Assembly (NCBI GenBank): GCA_954871525.1
Contig: OX940864.1
Location: 30,731,001-30,795,000 of the forward strand
DNA length: 64,000 bases
From: Parietaria judaica
Taxonomy: Eukaryota > Streptophyta > Magnoliopsida > Rosales > Urticaceae
Reading direction: 5' to 3'
The position numbers and the translations under genes are program-made. Shown here piece after piece: positions 21,429 to 31,547 of the stretch; position 1 is the first letter of the stretch, and each line of letters begins with the position of its first letter. Below the pieces are notes generated by a model. It searched no databases. It was not told where the DNA came from and saw only the letters and a list, made by a program, of their open reading frames with translations.

Positions 21429-23341
21429 GTATGTGTTAGGCAGGGCCGGTTTTTTTTAGGTACCCGGTACCCGGATCCGAAAATCGGGTATCTAAAAATT
21501 GATACCCGATACCCGAAATCCGGGTATCTAGTTTTTTATACCAGGAACCGGTACCCGGTACCCAATTTTAAAAAACGGATTCGGTTTTTCAACCGGATCC
21601 GGGTTTATACCCGGATCCGTTTTTATTTTTAATTTTTAAAAAATATATTATCTCAAAATAAACATTGTCTCATAAATAAAAACATACATCTATTGTCTTA
21701 AAATTAAAATGCATAAAAAAAAAATAGTCTCGTGGTTTTTTCTTCGTTTCTGCCATCATTTCTTCGTTCCGCGCATCAAGCATCATCGTTAAGATCAATT
21801 GTAAACATATGATATGACAATAATAAAGAAAAGTATTACAAGTTAAATAAACATGAGATAAAAATAATTAAATAAAATTAAAGGAAAATAAAATAATTAA
21901 AAAAATCGGGTATTAAACCGGGTACCCGGTATCTATGATTTTAATACCCGGTACCCGAACCCGGTTCTAAAACCGGGTACGAGTACCCGGATTCGGATTC
22001 GGGTTTTAAATCCGGATACGGATTCAGATTCGGATTTTTACCCGGTTTTAAGGTTTTATTTTCATCCCTAGGCCCAATCATTTCAGGGGCCTTGGGAAAA
22101 TATTAAATGTGAGGCCTTATTTAGTTTTTAATATTTATTTATTTAATAAAAAATACACTATGAAAACATAAATTAATTATCGTAAAAAGGTAAAAAATAC
22201 ACTATAAAACATAAATTAATTATCGCCTTAATTTTTATTTTATTTTTGTCGGCTTGGCCAGTATTGATAATTCACCTATAGTATATAACTATATATTGAA
22301 AGAAAAAGAAAATTATTCGAGGAAAGAGAAAGTCAGAGAACTAATCATATAAAAAGTAAGAGAACTAATCATGAGTAAGCATTAAGCTACATTAGCCGGT
22401 AGTTTAAAAAAAAAAAGGAATTGAGAAGAAGTTTTATTTTATTTTCCCCGAATACCTTTAAAGTGGGACTTTTTTTGTTCTTATAAAAATTTAATATTAC
22501 TACAATGAGCTCTATTATATAATTATACCATCATATTGGGCCTTTATTCGTTACAATTTGAGGCCTTTATTTAATAATTTTTTTAATAAAAATACTCATA
22601 AAAACCTTCCACAGATAGTAGGCCTTGGGCCATTGCCCAAGTGGCCCAGCCCTTAGGTCGGGCCTCGTGTTAGGGGTGTGCATGTGTTGGATTGAATTGA
22701 CCGAGCTAGAAATTTAACCCGACCCAATCTTATTGAGTTTTGGAAAAGTAACCCAATCCAACCCAACCCGAAAAATTCTGAGTTGGGTTGGGTTGGATCA
22801 TTGGACTGAACTATATAAAAAATTACCGAATAACACATAAATTTGAACCGTCAATCAATAAACATAATGTTTTTAAACGTCCTATTAAAAAAATTAGACA
22901 TAATTAAGTCCTAAACATTCAATAACAGAAGTACGAAATGTAGTCGTAAACTAAACTAGAAGGGTAATTGTAAACATAAACTAGTAACATAATCATATAC
23001 ATAAAATAATAATTAAACATAAAGATGAGACTTTACGGTTATTTTACTTTTTTATTTTATGCGTTTTTACTTACTTAAAATACATAAAATATTAAAAAAA
23101 TAAAATAATAACAAACTACTTAAAACAAAAAGCTTCGAAGGGTCAATTGGGTCGGCCCAGCCCAATGCATCTGGCTCAACCCGAACTTGATAATATATTC
23201 CGGTTGGACTCAACCCAACTTGTTATTGAGTTAATTGGGTTGAGTTAAATTGGGGTTAAGTTCAATTGATTTTGGATTGAACAGTTGGGTTGGGTTGGGT
23301 TGGTTTTTTTTTTTTTTTTTTTACACCCTTAGTATGTGTTA
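21429..23341. mobile_element. Cluster of nested hAT-like non-autonomous elements
   Basis: The block is bounded by the direct repeat GTATGTGTTA (21429-21438 and 23332-23341). The left part starts GGCAGGGCCGG and contains a segment dense in GGTACCCGG/CCGGGTAC words (21455-22065). A transposon remnant follows, ending in a GGCCTTGGGCCATTGCCC...CCCAGCCCTTAGG stretch (22622-22665) of the type seen at plant hAT ends. The right part (22671-23331) has termini TAGGGGTGT and ACACCCTTA and internal AACCCAACCC words. No transposase is encoded. Which target duplication belongs to which insertion is ambiguous. Confidence 0.6.
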
Positions 23342-24013
23342 TAAAAAACCGAGAATAAAATAGACAAATCAATGAATTACTACAATTATTCCGAAAAAAT
23401 AAAATAAAAAATGATATAATATCATGCTAAATTGCTAATACGTCGTGCATAATATTATTGACATATTAATAAATAAAAAATTATACAGTATATCAATATT
23501 ATTTAATAGAATGAATATCGAAGTATAGTATAATACTTATCCATCAGAAATATTAATATTTAGCTGAAGTAGCTTCGTTTACGTTTAAAAAAAAAAAAAA
23601 AAAAAACTTTTTTTAATAAAATAAAAATATGAAGTGTTTATTTAGTTATTTTAATAAAATATTTTTATATTTACCTTCTAATTTTTAAATTAAAAAAAAA
23701 ACATAAAAAGCATCAAATAAATTATTTCAACTTTTTTCTCTTTAAAATAAGATACTCTTTTTTAAGCATATTTTTGTGAAAGCCCCAGATAGCAAAAACT
23801 TGCACAAATGATATAGCAAATTGACTGAGTTATAGGATGGAAAGATTGTCATTAATTTAAATTTTCAATAAATATTACACGTTAACATAACACGAAACAC
23901 AAATTTATACTCCAAAATTGTGGTTGATCAAAAGACGAAGCAAAATCCCACATACAACATTGATCTCAAAACGGATTGTCTCAGAATTCTTAATCAAGAA
24001 GAAAAATGGAAGA
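23342..24013. other. AT-rich intergenic region downstream of BRX1
   Basis: Poly-A and poly-T tracts (23588-23606, 23690-23700) and no supported gene. The right end contains the 3' untranslated region of the minus-strand BRX1 gene. Confidence 0.5.
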
Positions 24014-26242
24014 TCACTCCTTCCACATATCGGCAAACTCGTCCGGCTCCAGAGGATTTTCGAGCGCATGCATCTTTCTTCTCGCCTTTGCCTTAATTTT
24101 CTTTGCGTATTTACCGGCCTTTTTCCGCTTGTTCAAAGCCCGAATCTGAGACAACCAAGAACCAGCGATATATCATTTAAATCACATCATTACAGCTTTG
24201 ATTTACTCCTTTACAAAAAATTAAACCGAGACTAACCTGGTTTGGTGAAATGTAAAGTGGATTCTCGTATAGCGTAGGGCCTCCAAAGCTGCCACCGAAT
24301 ATCTTGATCGGATTCATACAAAACCGAGGGCCAACCTAATAAATAAATATCAATTCTCCGCATCAAGTAACATACAAAATTGAATTTTTGGAATAATTTT
24401 CGATTACTTCATTCCAAATAATAATGCTTAAATACAAAATTATGTACCCTAGATTACTTAAGACTCTTTAACTAATAATGATAATTAATTAAGAAATATA
24501 ACTAAAGAAATTCTGAGAATCTAAATCATATTTCAACACATAAAATGTCGATTTAGAATAATAACCTCAATGAGGGTCATGTTATCTAACCCTCCTCGAG
24601 CTACTTTGTCGGATTCATTATGAGGAGCTGATATCTGCAAGAAAAACAAGAGTCCGCATTCATGAGAAAGAATTCTCGAGATTGATTCGAGGAAAAAGAC
24701 AAGAATAATGTTCTAGAAAGTCTTCATACATGTTATATAACTTACAATAATTCAAAAAAAAATATTTATTTATATATAACTTCACCAACCTGATAGTTAC
24801 GGAACCATATGTGGTCGTCAACAATGGAAAAGACAAACACATGGTCGTGGAACGGCTTAGATTTCCTGTGTTCTTTTGGAACGTCAAATATCTGGAAAGA
24901 TAATTACGAAAGGATTTAGGCTTGACTGATCCAAATATTCCCTAAGTAACAGAGTCAGTGATATGTTATTTCATGAATATGCATAGATAAAGCACACATA
25001 CCTGTGTTATCATCTCCTTCAAAAGTTTCCAATGAGCGTTGCTATCGAAATTAGACGAAAAAGTCAATATCGGCCTTGATCCTTTCAAATGATTCCCGGT
25101 AAGCTTCAATTCTTCCATCGTGTGCACTGAGAGAAGAACAAAGAATGTTCACCATGTGATTCTTGAGAAGATTCAATTATTGGATGCAACACATATTTAT
25201 ACTGACAGGTATTTGAAGAAATTCTAACGATGAGTCTGTATTCGACTGCCAAACGGTAAGCTCGTAAGGTCAATAAAATACATTTGAAACCAGAAAACTT
25301 ACCAGCACTGACTAAAAACTTCACCGACGGTCCATTTGGGCTCCTTGCCATCCACAGATAAAGATCTTTTCCTTTCCTGCACTGAAATGTACAAATGAAA
25401 AAGAAAAGAAAAAAAAAGTGCTCATGAGTGATGAAAGATTCGAACCAAACCCTTAACAGTCAAAAAGCGATACACTCGCAGAGGTTACACACGGGTTAAG
25501 CCCAAGCCCACAAAAACACCCCTGAAGGAAGCTCGGGGAGCAAAGCGTCTAACTGATAGAATAGGGGATTCTACATACATTAGTTCTATATATTAAGCTG
25601 TGACTGTATGAAGAAGATATTACGAGATAAATTGAAGTACATTATCTTTTTCATTTTCTCTGTTTTATCTTACATCCGAGTTTGTTCCGACTCGAACAGA
25701 ACCATTAAGCATTACGATCTTACGACGTCATCGAGCTAACTGACCCGAGCTTAGATTCATGTTAGCAACTATGATAACTCATGAATCACATGAGTCGTTG
25801 TCGAAGCTTACCTCGAAAAACAGACAGGAAGAACAGCTCTTGAGCTCGACGAGTTCGTTGAGCGCCGCGCCTTTACTCTCCTTGGACTCAACCTTGTTGT
25901 CCTTCTTGCAGTGAGGCATCAGCGACACCATATTCAACATCAAATGCCGATACCTACACATCATTCAAATCCCAGCTTTCACATTTCCGAACCCGAAAAC
26001 GAAATCAGAAAAAGAATACTCAGATTCAATTCTCCAAACCTGTAACTGATCCGTCGAGAACAAGTGACCAAAACCTTCTCTTTGTTCCTGAAGACCTCAG
26101 TGGATTCGCTCTCCTGAGCTTCGGCGACCTTGTCCTTGTCCTTCCAACCAAGAAGCGTCCTCGCAGGTCTCTCCGGAGCCCACTCCTCCTTCTTCGCCGC
26201 CTCCACTGGCTCCGCCTCTCTCTGCTTCCTCTTCTTCCCCAT
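24014..26242 (-). CDS. BRX1: Ribosome biogenesis protein BRX1 homolog (Brix domain)
   Basis: Eight exons on the minus strand: 26242-26040, 25953-25812, 25381-25303, 25126-25002, 24891-24790, 24634-24566, 24335-24237 and 24145-24014. Together they give 951 bases, 316 residues, all with GT-AG borders and consistent phase; the length matches the family. The start MGKKRKQREAEPVEAA is lysine-rich. The Brix domain follows from about residue 55 (VLVTCSRRISYRYRHLML, then LVELKSCSSCLFFECRKGK). Further conserved blocks are HDHVFVFSIVDDHIWFRNYQ, LIEVGPRFCMNPIKIFGGSF and ENPLYISPNQIRAL. A basic tail ends PLEPDEFADMWKE. BRX1 acts in the nucleolus in assembly of the 60S subunit with other Brix-domain factors. 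No lesion is visible, so it is probably an active housekeeping gene. Confidence 0.97.
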
Positions 26243-26589
26243 TGGAAAATCTAGAACCCTAAATTACATCAAAAGAACCGAATTAAAGCGAGAAAACTTC
26301 TCCAGCTGTTTGTTTCTCGAGAAAATGAGAGCCGAGTATGAGAATCTAGGTCAAATTGGGGAAGAAGAAGAAACCTAACCTTGGGGAGACGATGAAGAAT
26401 CGGCGAGTTGGCTCAGAGAAACTCGGTTCGCAGGGTTTATGGCGACTCAGGGTTTTGCTCTCTCTCCTAGGGCTTATACTATGGCAAGCTGGTATTAAAA
26501 CGACGGTGTTTCGTCAAAAACGACAAAGCTGCTTCTGAGAAGAAAAACGACAAGATTGTTTATAACACGAGTTTTGATGGATTAAAAGG

Positions 26590-27240
26590 GGTGCAACCGG
26601 TTGGTTAACTTTTTTTTTTTCTCACTGTTTATTATCTTTAATCTAATTTCGGTAATTCATATTTTAATAACTTTAACTTGTTTTTAAAATCCGGTTAACC
26701 TAATTTTCGGTTAGCAAAAATCTAATAACATGTTTAAAATCGAATCCGATTATGAAACCGGTTAACCGGATTCGATTATTCAATTTAAAAAAAAAAAAGA
26801 ATGTAATATTCAACATATTTTATCGCAAAAATAAACATATCGGTCCAAATGACACATACCGGTTAAAATAAATCGCAAATATAACATACCGGTTCTGCAA
26901 TTCAAATAAAACATACCGGTCCAAAACATAAGTCTCTAACTTAATTCTAATATATATATTTTTAAATATTTAATATTAAAACCAGTTACAAAATAACCGA
27001 TTTTGATAAATCAATAACCGGTAACCGTATCCGGTTTGAAACCGGATACAATTAACCTTAACATGTGTTTCAAAAAAATCTGGTTACAGTTATTTTAAAC
27101 TGATTATTTTTCGGTTACGGTTTTTAAATTCGGTTATCGGTTATTCCACTCATATTTCTCTCGGTTCTGTCTGTTCTCCTGGAAATTTTAACAGCTTAAA
27201 AAAGGAAAAACAAGTGATTTACCGGTTTTAAACCGACTCG
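26590..27240. repeat. CCGGTTA-rich decayed non-autonomous element
   Basis: It lies in the 5' flank of BRX1. Words such as AACCGGTTAACC, ATCCGGTTTGAAACCGGAT and CATACCGGTYC recur in both orientations and fold back on each other. It is similar in word content to the repeats at 16735-17695 and 21455-22065. No ORF. Ends and target duplication are not resolved. Confidence 0.4.
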
Positions 27241-27476
27241 TGGTCGGTGGAAATACCAATTTTATATGGGCAATTACCATATTAACTAAAGATTACTGGT
27301 TATAATTTAGAAATAGATATTTTATTGATTTCTATAATAAGATATGAGTATGATAAAAAAAAAATATCTATTATATTTAGAAACAAAATCCGGTTCAGTA
27401 AATTTCATTGACAATCAGTCCCCATCCCGTTAGTAGGACCACGAAATACCGATTACTGATTTTTACTACGAATAAA

Positions 27477-27690
27477 CGACACTCTCAAACTGACAAGTCT
27501 ATTGTCTAATGACGTGGCATCGAAGTTTTAAGCCAGGCGACACTCTCAAACTGACAAGTCTATTGTCTAATGACGTGGCATCGAAGTTTTAAGCCACGCG
27601 ACACTCTCAACTGACAAGTTTATTTTCTAATGACGTGGCATCGAAGTTTTAAGCCACGAGACATTTTCAAACTGACAAGTCTATTTCTTA
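27477..27690. repeat. 61-bp tandem repeat (3.5 copies)
   Basis: Units start at 27477, 27538, 27599 and 27659 (periods 61, 61, 60). Each opens CGACACTCTCAAACTGACAAG and holds TGACGTGGCATCGAAG. The first two are almost identical, the third has a few changes, and the fourth breaks off after about 33 bp. No coding potential. Confidence 0.92.
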
Positions 27691-27811
27691 CTTTACACTC
27701 ACAAACAAGGTCATAGTCGGGGAGTCGTGACTATCTATATATTATAATGAACTTACAATTCAAAATAAAAATGTGGTCGTGGAACAACTATACTAAAGGA
27801 TTAAGAAATCA

Positions 27812-28298
27812 TTCTTTTTTGGGTAAATTGTGACAATAATACACAACCTTTGGTCAATAAGGGTTTTAGGTCTCCAACCTTTTAAAGTGTTGGCAAAAAT
27901 GCACAACCTGAGTTGACCGTGAAATTTGTTGGTCCTTCTGGTAAGGACATTAACTGTACTGATGTGGCATCGTATTATTGTCAAATGGATAGCCAATTGG
28001 GCAGGAGATGACAAGTTTAACATTAATTAACATAACCTAAACTGTGGTATATACTGCAATTTACCTTATTAGGTTACGTTAATTAATGTTACACTTGGCA
28101 CCTCATGTCCAGTTGGCTATCCATTTGGCAAAAACATGATGCTACATCAGCACAAGTTAACATTATTAACAAAAGGACAAACAAATTTCACGGTCAACGC
28201 AGGTTGTGCATTTTTGCCAACACTTTGAGAGGTTGGGGACCTAATGCCCCTGTTGACCAAAGGTTGTGCATTATTGCCGCAATTTACCCTTCTTTTTT
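27812..28298. mobile_element. Fold-back MITE with 9-bp target duplication (Mutator-like)
   Basis: The element spans 27821-28289 (469 bp). It begins GGGTAAATTGTGACAATAAT and ends with the inverted copy ...GCAATTTACCC. Two inverted arms of about 225 bp, some 85 percent identical by eye, meet near 28060, leaving almost no spacer. Direct repeats TTCTTTTTT flank it on both sides (27812-27820 and 28290-28298). Nine-bp duplications are typical of Mutator-like elements. It has no ORF and would have moved with a transposase supplied elsewhere. Confidence 0.85.
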
Positions 28299-28891
28299 TT
28301 TTAATCATTTTGCAATAACTAATGTAGATTTGTCCCGGTCACATATCAGATGCGAAACTGTTTTCTGCCTTGCACTATATCGAAAAAATAAAGTTAGAAT
28401 TATATAGATAATATAATTCTATACGAACATATTCAAATCCCCGAGACAGCACATATGATTCGAATTGTCACCCCTATATAAAAATATTTGGATAATAGCG
28501 AACGGAAATAATCTATGTCGTTTAATGCCGTGCCGCATACAACAAGAGGGACCTATGGTTTGAAACTGTAGAGATAAAATTAGTGGCTATTAACTCTATA
28601 ATAGCAAATATTAGACAAATAAATAAGAGAGAACAGAACAGGATAATCATAGTGAAAGAAAGATGTAAATATAATATAAGTACGAATTTAAGCAATAATT
28701 CCATTCAAGCATGTCTGGATCAAAAGACAGTACGTCACAGATGACCATATTCATGAAGAAAACAACATTAATTTATGATAGTCACTAAAATTCCACACTG
28801 ACCAACCTAGTCTGATTTGAGTGCTTGGAATGTCGGAATTGACCATCTATTACAATTTCTTCTTGTTGCTCATATCCCCAGCTCAAAGCTT
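28299..28891. other. AT-rich spacer with F-box gene 3' flank
   Basis: No supported gene is seen. The right part would hold the 3' untranslated region of the minus-strand F-box pseudogene. Confidence 0.5.
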
Positions 28892-30600
28892 TCATCTCAT
28901 TTTTACAGAGACCAGGCTCCTTTCGTACGAACAATGCCAATCCCAACATCTATTATGTTCACCTGGAATCCGTACTTTCCCAAACTTTTTGGTATCCACA
29001 TTGTACGTGGTCAACCGATCGTCATTGCTATCTCGGATAAGAACTTTGCATGAATGAACGCCAATATCTTCATAGGATGTTGGAACGGTCCCAGAGAAAG
29101 TTGATTTGTCCAAGAAGCAGCTTTGTTCTTCTCAGACTTGCCTTCATCAAGCACATATATATCAAGAAAATACACAACGTCCGTACCAAGCCCGAAATCT
29201 TTACAACGAAAGCAAGCCACGGAACCATCCCACAAGATAAAATCGGTATACTCCGAAATAATATCTACACCAGGGATATACATGACTTGAAACTCCTCAT
29301 TGCATATGTCGAAGCAAAGGATCGCCCCACAATCTTCCATATCAATCTGTTATGTGCTCGGGATATTGATCTTGTAACAGGACGATGACTCTCCTCTTCC
29401 CTGCTTACTGAAGCTGTTTGTCTTCTTACGCCTCCACGTTGCCTTCTTCCCCTCGCCGTGGTAGCCGATGTGCAAGTAGAAAAGCACAGAAAATAAAATA
29501 CGAATGATAGAGAGATAAAACTCCCAAACCCTAATCCCCACGTAGAGATTAAAGTCTGCTGGAAGCTTGATTTTTATTCATAAAATTCGACCTATAAATA
29601 GGCCACAAATCAGGAAACTTCTTAAATAAGAAACTGAAAAAAAAAGGAAACTTACCAAAAATAGCAAGCGAATAACTAAAATAATTAATTAAACTTAATC
29701 CTAAAACATAATTAAATAAACGCAGCAGCTCTATCTCTCTTAGCCACTTTTGGACGCATTCCCGTTCGTCTTCCGGCGATGATACGTATACCGAAATCTC
29801 GGGTCCGCATCACAATCACATACCAGTAACAAACTCCTCTGCAGCAAAACGCTGATCCACTAAGAAAATCTTGTATATTCATATTGTCGAGCATATTGAT
29901 CACTTTCCAAGAATCATTACTGACAGGATAAACCTCAGCTCGGACACATTTCTCAACAGAAACCCTAATCAGCTTGTAATCATTTGTTCTGGAATCGTAC
30001 ACAAACCCCATTGATTCATAATAGCCACTCTCCAATTTTTGGACAATCCTATATTCGTGCAATATCGGATTGCATATGAAAATGATATTTGGATCTTGAG
30101 CAAGGCAAACAATTCCATCACAGTGGAAAGCAAGAACCGTATGAGGCGAACCAGCGAGTGCAAAACTAGGAGGTGGGAGATCGATTTCATTCGAGGCGGA
30201 AGTGATTTTATCATTGTCGTGCTCATTTTTCAGATAAGTAATTAACGAAAGTCTAACTTCTTGGCAGTCTCTTTGGCATTGGTCGGAGTGGGAGCAACCG
30301 TGACCGACAATTAATGACGTGGAAGGTCTCTTCTTTGTATTGATGAGGTGTGTGGCAACAAATGAAGGGTCATTGATGAACTCGGTGATTAAGGCAAGCC
30401 AAGGCTTGCTCACAAGTTTAAAATTGACGACAGAATCGGCCGGAACCCACGACAAGAAAGAGCGAAGTTCAACGGTTTTAAACTTGTGGGAAATCTGGCA
30501 AAATAACAGTGCTCGACGCCGGTGAATAAGAAGCTCTCAAACTGGTTTCTGAAAGGACAATGATGCTTCCCATTGAGCTTCCATTCGATTCAAAACACAC
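28892..30600 (-). pseudogene. F-box family protein gene, broken by a solo LTR and a frameshift
   Basis: The minus strand encodes an F-box-like N-terminus (ELRSFLSWVPADSVVNFKLV then SKPWLALITEF, from about 30450). An F-box-associated region follows with DGIVCLAQDPNIIFICNPIL and YDSRTNDYKLIRV. At 29817 the frame reaches a 465-bp insertion (29812-29348), and coding resumes at 29342 with ILCFDICNEEFQVMYIPG. Without the insertion and one target-site copy, the two parts join in frame at GVCYWYVI/DMEDCG. Near 29090 the frame slips: the upstream frame gives PFQHPMK while the adjacent frame gives TVPTSYEDIGVHSCKVLI and continues to VSVKMR at 28895. The true start is unclear; an in-frame TGA lies after a candidate MEAQWEASLS start near 30587. 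F-box proteins choose substrates for SCF ubiquitin ligases. This copy is probably dead. Confidence 0.8.
29343..29817 (+). mobile_element. Solo LTR (465 bp) with 5-bp target duplication CAATC
   Basis: The LTR spans 29348-29812 and reads TGTTATGTGCTCGGG...GGGTCCGCATCA on the plus strand, with TG...CA ends. It is flanked by CAATC at 29343-29347 and 29813-29817. A TATA box, TATAAATA, stands at 29593-29600, which favours plus orientation. No internal element sequence remains, as expected after recombination between two LTRs. It lies within the coding part of an F-box gene and interrupts it. Confidence 0.85.
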
Positions 30601-30690
30601 AAAAACTGTCCACCGAATGAAAAGACGAAGGTAAGACGAAGACATTGAGCGAAGCTCAAAGACTAATAACAATGGACAACGATACACGTC

Positions 30691-31547
30691 TGTTCAACTA
30701 TTCGTCACTTAGAAAAGTTATCAACTTTATCATTTTGCTGAAATCGAAGATAACAAACCCTAATCGCGAATACCCAAATCAAAAACAAAACTGAGTACGA
30801 ATGAAATCCAGCAATGGTAATGATGAATGAAATACCTTGAAGAGAAGCTTGAGACAGAGATCGCATCGAACCCAGAGAGCTTGGGAGAGAGAGAAAGAGA
30901 GAGAGAGCGCGCGCGAACAACATTAAAAGTTAGGAATATTAGCGGCTTAAGTCTTATATTCTTCCATAAACATTGATAAGTTTTAATATTTTTAACCGTA
31001 TAAGTATCAATATAATTTTGACTTTGCCTCTCCAATCCACTTCGTCAATTTTCGTTCTCAATCGTTAAGTGGTGCCATGTGTTACCTAATTAAGCTTTAT
31101 GAGGATTTAATAACACATTTTAGAAGCATTAAAATATTAATTTAACAATTTTATTTGACATTAAATAAAAAAATGAATAGACTAAATAATTAAATTAAAT
31201 CAAATAAACCCCCAAGTTCAACATTTTGCACCAAATTAAAAAAAAAAAAAATCTCTGAAATTTTTTCTCCCTTCATTAGAAACCTAAGTCGCGACAATTT
31301 GAGAGGATGATTGCGTTAACAGTTTCTGAGTTGTATTGACGATCGATAAAAATAAAAGGAGAGAATTCAAGTACAAAATCGATTTGCAAAAATTATTTTT
31401 GAAAACATTGGTGAGTAGTATTTTATTATCAACAAACTGAAAGAAAAACAAAGAACCTACTCATCTACAACACAAAATCTTCCCTAAATTACAATCTCCG
31501 CTCTCACTACTCGTCTCTCTCTCGATGAAACCGGGGATGGCACGTTT
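30691..31547. other. Intergenic region between the F-box pseudogene and POR
   Basis: A GAGA/GCGC microsatellite (about 30885-30915) lies in what would be the F-box 5' flank. The remainder is AT-rich and holds the POR 3' untranslated region near 31440-31547. No gene is supported. Confidence 0.5.

Noticed and set aside
25430..25500. tRNA-like phrase GATTCGAACC in a BRX1 intron
   Set aside because: The flanks do not pair into acceptor and anticodon stems, so a chance B-box match is more likely.
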